Assembly (NCBI GenBank): GCA_963625295.1
Contig: CAVFTC010000056.1
Location: 1-13,214 of the forward strand
Direction of reading: 5' to 3'
DNA length: 13,214 bases
Source of the DNA: CAG-488 sp963625295
GTDB lineage: Bacteria > Bacillota > Clostridia > Oscillospirales > Acutalibacteraceae
Shown here piece after piece: positions 1-6,968 of this stretch. Below the pieces are notes generated by a model, which saw only the letters and a list, made by a program, of their open reading frames with translations, had not been told where the DNA came from and made no database searches. The stretch's first letter is position 1. Every line of letters starts with the position of its first letter. Position numbers and translations under genes: made by a program.

Positions 1-129
1 AATTTTTGTGCAACATGACGGGAACATATTCAAGCAAGGCGTGCGCCTTAATTGTGCGGTATTGCCTTAAGGCAGCACCGCACAAATTGAGGTGCACGCA
101 TTAAATGCGTTAATATGTTCAATTTTTGT
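1..129. repeat. Dispersed inverted-repeat element, copy A
   Basis: Positions 35-70 and 68-103 are imperfect inverted copies of one module meeting at the palindrome GCCTTAAGGC (64-73). Each reads outward as AAGGCA, two variable bases, then ACCGCACAA. Further out, GAACATATT (22-30) is complementary to AATATGTTC (112-120), so the whole block can fold into a long hairpin. The left flank carries ATGACGGGAACATATTC, a second module also present in the copies at 7131 and, inverted, 13103. The 9-mer AATTTTTGT occurs at 1-9 and again at 121-129, which could be a target-site duplication. The left end may extend outside the window. It resembles a MITE- or REP-like element, but I do not recognise a named family. 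Confidence 0.75.
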
Positions 130-149
130 CGGAATTTATCGTCAAATCA

Positions 150-178
150 TTGACAAACTGGGGATTATATAATAAAAT
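150..178 (+). promoter_or_regulatory. Sigma-A type promoter of the acn operon
   Basis: TTGACA at 150-155, a 17-bp spacer, and TAAAAT at 173-178. Transcription would begin near 185, about 35 nt before the aconitase start codon. An alternative -10, TATAAT at 168-173, has no -35 box at proper spacing. Confidence 0.7.
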
Positions 179-183
179 AAAGA

Positions 184-202
184 TTGTTAAAAAAATGAAC
201 AA
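184..202. promoter_or_regulatory. Candidate Rex operator
   Basis: TTGTTAA (184-190) and TGAACAA (196-202) form an imperfect inverted repeat sitting on the predicted transcription start, where a bound repressor would block initiation. The clostridial Rex consensus is TTGTTAA-N4-TTAACAA. Here the spacer is 5 bp and one half-site base differs, so the match is inexact. The rex gene lies downstream in the same operon, which makes autoregulation plausible. This is an inference. Confidence 0.4.
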
Positions 203-220
203 GTCGGAGGTTTCAGTGCT

Positions 221-2155
221 ATGGGATACACAATAGCTCAGAAAATTATTAAAAATCATCTGCTTTCCGGAGACATGACGGTGGGCAGCGAGATCGGTCT
301 GAGGATCGACCAGACCCTGACTCAGGACGCAACAGGCACAATGGCTTACCTTGAGTTTGAGGCTATGGGAATCGACCGTGTCAGGACGGAGCTTTCCGTC
401 GCATATATCGACCACAACACATTGCAGACAGGCTTTGAAAATGCCGACGATCACCGCTTTATTCAGTCGGTCGCCAAGAAGAGGGGACTTCGCTTCTCCC
501 GTCCCGGCAACGGCATTTGTCATCAGGTTCACCTTGAGCGTTTCGGAGTTCCCGGAAAAACACTCATCGGTTCGGACAGCCATACGCCGACAGGCGGCGG
601 AATCGGTATGCTTGCAATGGGTGCGGGCGGACTTGATGTTGCCGTGGCAATGGGCGGCGGCGCATATTATATCACAATGCCGAAAATGGTTCGTGTCAAC
701 CTCACGGGCAAGCTTCAGCCGTGGGTTGCCGCAAAGGATATTATCCTCAAGGTTTTGCAGATAATGACCGTCAAGGGCGGCGTAGGCAAAATCGTTGAGT
801 ACGGCGGAGAGGGAGTTAAGACGCTTTCCGTTCCCGAGAGAGCAACCATCACCAACATGGGTGCAGAGCTTGGTGCAACAACCTCTGTTTTCCCCTCGGA
901 CGACATCACCAAAGCCTTCCTCAAGGCACAGGGTCGTGAAAAGGATTGGGTTGAGCTTAGCGCAGACGACGACGCAGTCTACGACGAGGTTATTGACATT
1001 GACCTCAACGAGCTTGTTCCGCTTGCAGCGATGCCGCATATGCCGGACAATGTAAAAAGCTGTCAGGAGATCGGCAAGCTTCATATCGATCAGGTATGCA
1101 TCGGCTCATGCACAAACTCATCACTCATGGATATGCTCAAGGTTGCCGCAATTCTCAAGGGCAAGACTGTTTGTCCGTCGGTCAGCCTTTCGATCGCACC
1201 CGGCTCAAAGCAGGTTCTTAATATGCTTGCACTGTGTGGTGCACTCTCCGATATGATTGACGCAGGCGCAAGAATTCTTGAATCGGCTTGCGGCCCGTGC
1301 ATAGGTATGGGTCAGTCACCCAACTCAAAGGGCGTATCGCTGCGTACATTTAACCGTAACTTCGAGGGTCGCTCAGGCACAGCCGACGCAGGCATTTACC
1401 TTGTCAGCCCCGAGGTTGCAGCCGCTTCCGCTCTCACAGGTGTTCTTACCGATCCCCGTGAGCTTGGCGAAATGCCCGCAATCGAGATGCCTGACGAGTT
1501 TATCATCAACGACAACATGATCGCAATGCCCGCAAGCGTTGAGGATGCAGACTCCGTAGAGGTCATGTACGGTCCGAACATCAAGCCGTTCCCCAAGACC
1601 GAGGCTATGCCTGAGGATATTACGGCTAAGGCTGTCCTCAAGGTCGGCGACAATATCACAACAGACCACATCATGCCGGCAGGCGCAAAGATTTTGCCCT
1701 ACCGTTCAAATATTCCTTATCTTTCAAACTTCTGCTTCAAGCAGTGCGACGAGAAGTTCGCAGAGCATTGTAAGGCTGCAGGCAAGGGTATCATCATCGG
1801 CGGCGCAAACTACGGCCAAGGCTCGTCCCGTGAGCACGCAGCTCTTGTTCCGCTCTATCTTGGAATTAAGGCCGTTATCACAAAGTCGTTTGCCCGTATC
1901 CACTGCGCAAACCTTGTCAACGCAGGTATCATTCCGTTCACCTTTGCAGACGAAGCCGATTACGATAAAATCAGCGTAAACGATGAGCTTTGTCTTGAGG
2001 GAATCCGTGACAGCATTGCAAACGGCAGTGATGTAACGCTCAAGAACCTTACGAAAGGGGAGAGCTACAAGCTTGATTATCAGCTTTCCGAGCGTCAGAG
2101 AGACATCCTCCTCGCCGGCGGTTTGCTGGACTATACAAGAGAGTCGCAGAAGTAA
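221..2155 (+). CDS. acn: Aconitate hydratase (aconitase)
   Basis: A 644-residue aconitase that isomerises citrate to isocitrate in the cytoplasm using a 4Fe-4S cluster. The three cluster-ligand cysteines are visible: C297 in GSCTNS, and C357 and C360 in ACGPCIGMG. The swivel domain carries the active-site loop GQGSSREHA, with R537 and E538. GSDSHTPTGGG near residue 118 is the usual substrate-domain motif. The length fits the shorter, roughly 640-660 aa, bacterial aconitases rather than the 850-900 aa AcnA and AcnB types. The ATG is preceded by GGAGG at 206-210, with a 10-nt spacing. It is first in a five-gene operon with isocitrate dehydrogenase and Rex. This suggests supply of 2-oxoglutarate for glutamate synthesis, possibly through a partial TCA pathway; no citrate synthase is in view. 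Confidence 0.95.
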   Translation: MGYTIAQKIIKNHLLSGDMTVGSEIGLRIDQTLTQDATGTMAYLEFEAMGIDRVRTELSVAYIDHNTLQTGFENADDHRFIQSVAKKRGLRFSRPGNGICHQVHLERFGVPGKTLIGSDSHTPTGGGIGMLAMGAGGLDVAVAMGGGAYYITMPKMVRVNLTGKLQPWVAAKDIILKVLQIMTVKGGVGKIVEYGGEGVKTLSVPERATITNMGAELGATTSVFPSDDITKAFLKAQGREKDWVELSADDDAVYDEVIDIDLNELVPLAAMPHMPDNVKSCQEIGKLHIDQVCIGSCTNSSLMDMLKVAAILKGKTVCPSVSLSIAPGSKQVLNMLALCGALSDMIDAGARILESACGPCIGMGQSPNSKGVSLRTFNRNFEGRSGTADAGIYLVSPEVAAASALTGVLTDPRELGEMPAIEMPDEFIINDNMIAMPASVEDADSVEVMYGPNIKPFPKTEAMPEDITAKAVLKVGDNITTDHIMPAGAKILPYRSNIPYLSNFCFKQCDEKFAEHCKAAGKGIIIGGANYGQGSSREHAALVPLYLGIKAVITKSFARIHCANLVNAGIIPFTFADEADYDKISVNDELCLEGIRDSIANGSDVTLKNLTKGESYKLDYQLSERQRDILLAGGLLDYTRESQK

Positions 2156-2203
2156 TCGAAGCTTACGGTCTAACGCTTGATATATCATAAAAGGAGCATG
2201 ACT

Positions 2204-3283
2204 ATGTTTAGAACAATAAGCGTATTTTTCACCACTTTGTTATACATCGTGACATCGACTCTCGGAATTACTGCGAAAATGGTCTTTATCAACCTTACTC
2301 CCGGAATATATAATTATTGTCCGTCGGTAATCGAGGAAGACGGAACAAGGCATATGTATTACTGTACAAACAAAGATAAGTTTGACGTTACGGATCATAT
2401 CGGCTACCGTAAAGGAACGAAAAACATATTCGGAAATTACAAGTACGGAAAAGAGACTATTATTCTTGCTCCGAGCGAGGAAGGCGCATGGGATTCAAGA
2501 CATGTTTGCGACCCTGCCGTAGTCAAGGGCGAGTTTAATTACAACGGAAAGACCTACGGATATCTTATGGCATATCTCGGCTGTATATCCAATGACTGTA
2601 CCGAGAACAAGGTCGGTCTTGCTGTTGCCGAAAAACCCGAGGGACCGTTTATCAGAGTCGGTGATAAACCGTTTATTGATTATGTAAGAAAAACAGATAA
2701 GTTTGAATGGGGAGTCGGACAGCCCTCACTTTTAAGCAAGGATAAAAAATCGACTGTTCTTCTTTCTTACTCCAAGGGTACGGCGGAGCAATCATATACC
2801 ATGATTGAGGAATGGGATTTCAGCGATCTTTCCAATCCGAAATGCGCTTTCAGTAAGAAGCTGTCGGATAAAAATATTTATCAAAACGACGGAAGTCCGG
2901 ACTGTATACTTAATGCCGATCTCTCGTATGATGAGGAAGAAAAAACATACTATATTTTGTCTGAGGGACATCCTTATCCTTCGGATGATCCCGATTTTAT
3001 TTCAAGCTATACCAGAGTGACCGCAATTAAAGAATCCGATGGATTTGACGATGCCGTTCACACCGAGGTCTTTAAATTCGGAACTGAGGAAACAGGCTAC
3101 AAACGAAATCATAATGCTTGCATTGTCAAGGATGAATACGGCAGAATCGATTCCGACAGCATAACAGTTTATTGCACAAATTCAAGAACAAAGGAAAATA
3201 CTCTGTGGTCATACAGAATATTTGAATACACCTATAATAAGTCACAGCAATCAGGTTCGAGCGGTTTCGTCATTCCGTGCTGA
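2204..3283 (+). CDS. Secreted GH43-like five-bladed beta-propeller protein
   Basis: This encodes 359 residues from the ATG at 2204, which sits 7 nt after AAGGAG (2191-2196). The ATG at 2198 is too close to that site, and a TTG at 2177 lies upstream of it. An N-terminal hydrophobic stretch (about residues 5-24) with one arginine before it resembles a signal peptide, so export is likely. The body has repeated short strands typical of GH43-type propellers: CPSVI-EEDG-MYYCTN, DSRHVCDPAVV, GQPSLL and a GSPDCILNADLSYDEEEKTYYILSEG-like blade. The first motif has Cys-Pro where many GH43 enzymes have Asp-Pro, so the usual catalytic base may be missing or placed elsewhere. Substrate is unknown; an arabinan or xylan side chain would be a guess. 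It lies 48 nt after acn and 39 nt before icd, an unusual place for an exported carbohydrate-related protein. Codon use looks more AT-rich than that of its neighbours. Confidence 0.7.
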   Translation: MFRTISVFFTTLLYIVTSTLGITAKMVFINLTPGIYNYCPSVIEEDGTRHMYYCTNKDKFDVTDHIGYRKGTKNIFGNYKYGKETIILAPSEEGAWDSRHVCDPAVVKGEFNYNGKTYGYLMAYLGCISNDCTENKVGLAVAEKPEGPFIRVGDKPFIDYVRKTDKFEWGVGQPSLLSKDKKSTVLLSYSKGTAEQSYTMIEEWDFSDLSNPKCAFSKKLSDKNIYQNDGSPDCILNADLSYDEEEKTYYILSEGHPYPSDDPDFISSYTRVTAIKESDGFDDAVHTEVFKFGTEETGYKRNHNACIVKDEYGRIDSDSITVYCTNSRTKENTLWSYRIFEYTYNKSQQSGSSGFVIPC

Positions 3284-3322
3284 TGACAAAAAAGCAAAAT
3301 ACATTGTAAAGGAGCAAAAATA

Positions 3323-4492
3323 ATGACAGATACACAAATCAAAAATGCAGTTGAAAAGTTTGAGGCTCTCATTCGTGAGCAGAGCGACCGTTCAGATAAG
3401 ATCAAGGCGCAGGGCGATTTTGTTGACTATGATAAGCTTGACAAAATCGTGATCGGCGTTTGCGGCGGCGACGGTATCGGCCCCATCATTACCAAGGAGA
3501 GCGCAAGAGTTCTTGAATACATGCTTGCCGATAAGGTCAAGGCAGGCAAGGTCGAGTTCAAGGTTATCGACGGACTTACTATCGAGAACCGTGTTGCCGC
3601 TAATAAGGCTATTCCCGATGATGTTCTTGAGGAGCTTAAGGCTTGCCATGTTATCCTCAAGGGACCTACAACGACTCCGCAGCAGGGTGGTCCGTGGCCG
3701 AACATCGAGAGCGCAAATGTTGCAATGAGAAAGGCTCTCGACCTTTTCGCAAATCTCCGTCCCGTTAAGGTTCCGGAGGAGGGCATCGACTGGACATTCT
3801 TCCGTGAGAACACTGAGGGTGCATATGCCGTCGGTTCAAAGGGCGTCAATGTGACCGATGACCTCGCCGTTGACTTCGTTGTTACAACAACGGAGGGCTG
3901 CGAGAGAATCGCAAAGCTTGCTTACGACTATGCAAGAAGAAATCACAAGGACAGAGTTTCAATCATCACAAAGGCTAACATCATCAAGACCACAGACGGT
4001 AAGTTCCTTAACCTTTGCAAGAATATCGGCAAGGATTATCCGGAAATCACCACCGACGAGTGGTATATTGACATCACAACCGCAAAGCTCATCGACCCGA
4101 AGCGCCGCAAGGACTTCAAGGTATTCATTCTTCCGAACCTTTACGGCGACATCATTACCGACGAAGCCGCAGAGTTCCAGGGCGGCGTAGGCACGGCAGG
4201 CAGCGCAAACATCGGCAAGAAGTATGCGATGTTTGAAGCAATCCACGGCTCAGCTCCGAGAATGATGGAGGAGGGCAGAGGTCAGTACGCCGACCCGTGC
4301 TCAATGCTCAGAGCTTCCGTTATGCTCCTTTCCCACATCGGCGAGCAGGAGAAGGCGGATATGCTTGAAAAGGCTTTGGACATCTGCATGTTTACAGAAA
4401 AGAAGCTTACCATTACAGGTCGTGACACCGGCTGCACCTGCTCCGAGTTCGGCGATTATGTAATGGAAACAGTAAAAAAACTTAGCGAGTAA
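3323..4492 (+). CDS. icd: Isocitrate dehydrogenase (isocitrate/isopropylmalate dehydrogenase family)
   Basis: A 389-residue beta-decarboxylating dehydrogenase that converts isocitrate to 2-oxoglutarate. Residues matching E. coli Icd are visible: S130, N132, R136 and R146 for substrate (E. coli S113, N115, R119, R129), R161 and Y168 (R153, Y160), K217 (K230), and the metal ligands D276 and D280 in LYGDIITDEAA. Isopropylmalate dehydrogenases lack this serine arrangement, so isocitrate is the likely substrate. The cofactor loop reads HGSAPRM (308-314). It has neither the Lys-Tyr of NADP enzymes nor the Asp-Ile of NAD enzymes, so cofactor choice cannot be called. The ATG follows AAAGGAG at 3308-3314. 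The gene ends 16 nt before rex. About 30 extra residues precede the GGDGIGP motif (48-54) that opens the fold. Confidence 0.9.
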   Translation: MTDTQIKNAVEKFEALIREQSDRSDKIKAQGDFVDYDKLDKIVIGVCGGDGIGPIITKESARVLEYMLADKVKAGKVEFKVIDGLTIENRVAANKAIPDDVLEELKACHVILKGPTTTPQQGGPWPNIESANVAMRKALDLFANLRPVKVPEEGIDWTFFRENTEGAYAVGSKGVNVTDDLAVDFVVTTTEGCERIAKLAYDYARRNHKDRVSIITKANIIKTTDGKFLNLCKNIGKDYPEITTDEWYIDITTAKLIDPKRRKDFKVFILPNLYGDIITDEAAEFQGGVGTAGSANIGKKYAMFEAIHGSAPRMMEEGRGQYADPCSMLRASVMLLSHIGEQEKADMLEKALDICMFTEKKLTITGRDTGCTCSEFGDYVMETVKKLSE

Positions 4493-4508
4493 AAGTGAGG
4501 TAATAACT

Positions 4509-5162
4509 GTGGCAAAGGAAAAGAAATCGGTTTCAATGTCCGTAATTAAGCGTTTGCCCCGATATTACAGATTCCTCGGCGAACTGAAAAAGAATAATAT
4601 AACCAGAATTTCATCTAAAGAGCTGTCGCAGCGCATGGGCTTGACCGCATCGCAGATCCGTCAGGATCTGAACTGCTTCGGAGGCTTCGGTCAGCAGGGC
4701 TACGGCTATAATGTTGAGCAGCTTAAAAATGAAATAGGATCGATTCTCGGCGTGAACAACGGCTTCAAGACTATCCTTATCGGCTGCGGCAACCTTGGCA
4801 GAGCCATTGCTTCACACATGACCTTTGAGGAAAGGGGCTTCGAGCTTGTAGGACTCTTTGACAGAAATGCCGACAAAATGCAGGATTTGAGAATCAAAGG
4901 ACTTTCCGTTTATCCCGTTGAGGATCTGGAAGTCTATTGCAAGGAGGTTGAGCCGAAGGTAGCTGTGCTTTGCATTCCGAGCGAGGCAACCTCCGAGGTC
5001 GTTGATAAGCTTGTGGCTCTTGGCATAAAGAACTTTTGGAATTTCAGCCACTATGACATTGCGTCGAACTATTCCGGCGTAACGGTCGAGAATGTTCACC
5101 TAAACGACAGTCTGATGACGCTCAGCTATCAGATAATGAACCGGGAGGAGAACGCCGAATGA
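4509..5162 (+). CDS. rex: Redox-sensing transcriptional repressor Rex
   Basis: A 217-residue Rex protein. An N-terminal winged helix (about residues 8-80) contains RLPRYYRFL, ISSKELSQRMGLTASQIRQD and the FGGFGQQGYGY stretch typical of the family. The C-terminal Rossmann domain has GCGNLG at 92-97 and binds NADH or NAD+. Rex dimers repress fermentation and respiratory genes and leave DNA when NADH rises. The start is GTG, 8 nt after GTGAGG (4495-4500); the next in-frame ATG at 4533 would cut into the N-terminal helix. It follows icd by 16 nt and overlaps the next gene by 4 nt (ATGA), so it is translated as part of the acn operon. Encoding Rex with the enzymes that make NAD(P)H from citrate suggests feedback control, supported only weakly by the operator-like repeat at 184-202. 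Confidence 0.95.
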   Translation: MAKEKKSVSMSVIKRLPRYYRFLGELKKNNITRISSKELSQRMGLTASQIRQDLNCFGGFGQQGYGYNVEQLKNEIGSILGVNNGFKTILIGCGNLGRAIASHMTFEERGFELVGLFDRNADKMQDLRIKGLSVYPVEDLEVYCKEVEPKVAVLCIPSEATSEVVDKLVALGIKNFWNFSHYDIASNYSGVTVENVHLNDSLMTLSYQIMNREENAE

Positions 5163-5908
5163 AGGTTCTGAGCTTCAATGTTCTCTGCTACGGCTGCAAG
5201 GGTCATTCATGGCTGGACAGAGACGCCGATGTAATAGCGACAGTCAGAAATTATATGCCCGATATTTTCGGAATTCAGGAAGCGCATATCGGCTGGATGG
5301 GCGTTTTTCGTGAGAGCATGGACGAGTATGACTTTGTCGGCGTCGGCAGAGACGACGGCAGGGAAGAAGGCGAATTTTCACCTGTTTTTTACAGGAAAGA
5401 TAGATTCACCCTTATAGATAAGGGTTGGTTTTGGATAAGCGAAACTCCCGATGTTCCGTCGAGATCGTGGAACACAGCCTGCACAAGAATTGCAACATGG
5501 GCAAAGCTCACAGACAAGGAGAGCGGAAAGGTCTTTGTTGCGATGAATACTCACCTTGACCATGTCAGCGTCGAGGCAAGAAAAAACGGCGTAAGACTCA
5601 TCAATGAGTTCGCCGCAACGCTTGACTGTCCCGTTGTCATAACCGGTGACTTCAATATCTCCGAGGGCACGGATTGTTATGTCGATATGGTCGAGGGCGG
5701 AATCTTCAGGGACAGCAAGTTCGCTGCCGAGGAAACGGAAAGCTATCCGACCTTCCACCCGTATTTTCACCATGACGAGCCGGAGGATATAATTGATTTT
5801 ATATTTATCAGCGACGGCTTCACGGCGAAAAGCTACCGGGTTATCAAGGATAAGCCGAACGGCGCATTCCCGTCGGATCATTGCCCGATAATGGCGGAGA
5901 TTTTTTAA
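5159..5908 (+). CDS. Endonuclease/exonuclease/phosphatase (EEP) family protein
   Basis: A 249-residue metal-dependent phosphohydrolase of the EEP fold, which includes DNase I, inositol phosphatases and sphingomyelinases. Catalytic signatures appear in order: N7 in LSFNV, E41 in GIQEAH, H132 in NTHLDH, D164 and N166 in GDFN, and D240-H241 in SDHCP. No signal peptide or membrane segment is seen, so it is probably cytoplasmic. The substrate cannot be told from sequence; the closest-looking members are small bacterial EEP proteins often found near sugar metabolism genes. Its ATG overlaps the rex stop codon (ATGA), which indicates translational coupling. It is the last gene of the operon, since two hairpins and a non-coding stretch follow. 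Confidence 0.88.
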   Translation: MKVLSFNVLCYGCKGHSWLDRDADVIATVRNYMPDIFGIQEAHIGWMGVFRESMDEYDFVGVGRDDGREEGEFSPVFYRKDRFTLIDKGWFWISETPDVPSRSWNTACTRIATWAKLTDKESGKVFVAMNTHLDHVSVEARKNGVRLINEFAATLDCPVVITGDFNISEGTDCYVDMVEGGIFRDSKFAAEETESYPTFHPYFHHDEPEDIIDFIFISDGFTAKSYRVIKDKPNGAFPSDHCPIMAEIF

Positions 5909-5927
5909 GGATCGACCTGAAACAAAG

Positions 5928-5966
5928 CACCCACCGATCATCTCACTGCGAGTTAATCGGTGGGTG
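5928..5966 (+). terminator. Hairpin after the acn-rex operon
   Basis: An 11-bp perfect stem, CACCCACCGAT (5928-5938) with ATCGGTGGGTG (5956-5966), around a 17-nt loop lies 20 nt after the last stop codon. It has no T-run, so it is either a 3'-end stabilising hairpin or works together with the hairpin at 5988-6013. Confidence 0.4.
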
Positions 5967-5982
5967 TTGAAATAAGCAAACG

Positions 5983-6013
5983 AAAAAGGCGGTCATCGAT
6001 TTTGATGACCGCC
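5983..6013 (-). terminator. Intrinsic terminator of the minus-strand RNA
   Basis: GGCGGTCATC (5988-5997) pairs perfectly with GATGACCGCC (6004-6013), and AAAAA at 5983-5987 gives UUUUU after the hairpin when read on the minus strand. On the plus strand only a loose T-rich tail follows, so it may also stop the acn operon weakly. No protein gene lies upstream of it on the minus strand for over 1 kb. Confidence 0.8.
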
Positions 6014-6036
6014 GATAATTATTTACAGAATTTTGG

Positions 6037-6672
6037 ACTCACACCTTTTCATATTACTATGAGTTATGATTAAGTGTACATGTCACTCACTCTCTTCTGA
6101 GTAAATTTTTGTTCAATTTAAAGCTTTAGTGAAACATCGCACTCACTCTTTCAATTTATTAATCGGAAGAAGCTTTACTTTTTCATCGGACTCACTCTCT
6201 CTGAAAAATTTTTGTTCAACTTAAACTTTAACAAAACATCTTAACTCACTCTCTCAATGTTAATCGGGAAAGATTTAACTGTTCTTCGGACTCACGCTTT
6301 CTTAATAGATTTTGTATGAGTTAAAGTCTTAAAGAAACATCGTACTCACTCTCTCAATTTTAATTGATGAAGAAAATTTAGCTATGCCTTTGGACTCACG
6401 CTTTCTATAAATTATTTGGCTTTCAGCCTGTTATTGTTATCTCTTTATGAGATTTTTACCTGTTCTTCGGACTCACGCCTTTTCAAGTTATTTATTTTGA
6501 AGCTTTAATAAAACATCTTACTCACTCTCTCAAGATTATTTGATCTTTTAAATAAGATTTTATTAAATTTTCTTCTTACTTGATACTAAGAAGGATTTTT
6601 ATTACCTGTACATTTCAACTCACTCTTTCAAGCTTTGCTAAAAGGAATCAATTACCTGTACTTGATACTCAC
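6037..6672 (-). repeat. Tandem array of ~50-nt GUGAGU modules
   Basis: The plus-strand core ACTCAC starts at 6037, 6085, 6141, 6190, 6244, 6290, 6344, 6394, 6471, 6520, 6618 and 6667. Intervals are 46-56 bp, except one of 77 and one of 98. Degenerate cores lie at 6585 (ACTAAG, inside the 98-bp gap) and at 6886 (ACTCGC). On the minus strand each core is GTGAGT followed after 11 to 13 nt, usually 12, by TAA. Two flavours are seen: X (GCGTGAGTCCGAAGAACAG-like) and Y (GAGAGAGTGAGT, often then GATGTTT). From 6141 to 6394 they alternate strictly, giving a higher-order period of about 100-104 bp. Sequence between cores is poorly conserved, although several modules contain small hairpins. Confidence 0.85.
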
Positions 6673-6819
6673 CTTTCCTTGATTATCAGGTGATATAAGC
6701 CTTTCGGCTTTCCTTCTATGTCATGTGGGCGTTCCCACTACTCCGCGATGCCGGGTGTTTAAAATCTTTACTCTTTATCAATTATTCATTTGGCTTTGTC
6801 GTGCCCTCTTGTTTCAGAT

Positions 6820-6882
6820 TTAACAGAACCGGATGGCGGCCATATTCAATTGTGATTCGTCAGTCCTGTCGATACTGTTCAT
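6820..6882 (-). CDS. Possible 20-residue peptide in the ncRNA leader
   Basis: ATG at 6882-6880 lies 8 nt after a strong GGGAGG (6896-6891) and opens 20 codons (begins MNSIDRTDES, ends AAIRFC) before TAA. No similar peptide is known to me. The start region, GGCGAGTCCAATGAACAG, closely resembles the array module GCGTGAGTCCGAAGAACAG. The apparent start could therefore be a chance product of a degenerate module. Confidence 0.25.
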   Translation of the reverse strand: MNSIDRTDESQLNMAAIRFC

Positions 6883-6968
6883 TGGACTCGCCTCCCTTTC
6901 GCTTATTTGGGAAACTGAATTGGGTTTTGTTGCTTTGTTTTTTTGTTTGTTTCCCTTTGTTCACCTAT

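Larger units (their letters stand above)
5983..6962 (-). ncRNA. Candidate large modular non-coding RNA (about 980 nt)
   Basis: A strong promoter (6969-6997) and a perfect terminator (5983-6013) bracket this stretch on the minus strand, yet no long reading frame lies in it. Reading 5' to 3', it starts with an A-rich leader closed by GGGAAAC/GTTTCCC (6955-6949 with 6915-6909). Next come a possible 20-codon frame (6882-6820), a GTGGG-AACG-CCCAC hairpin (6725-6738) and AAGCC-GAAA-GGCTT (6697-6710). The last has a GNRA loop only in this orientation. Then follow at least 12 modules with the core GUGAGU-N11..13-UAA. The region is purine-rich on this strand and more AT-rich than the neighbouring genes. 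It is not CRISPR, tmRNA, RNase P or a riboswitch that I recognise. A multi-site binding RNA comparable in logic to CsrB is one possible role, by inference only. Confidence 0.65.

Noticed and set aside
119..1084. Minus-strand reading frame of 321 codons opposite aconitase
   Set aside because: It is a shadow of the aconitase frame, with no ribosome binding site and a Cys/His-rich composition typical of antisense frames in this codon usage.
6037..6672. CRISPR array
   Set aside because: The conserved core is only about 6-14 bp, the spacing is irregular (46-98 bp), repeats vary in sequence, and no cas gene is in view.
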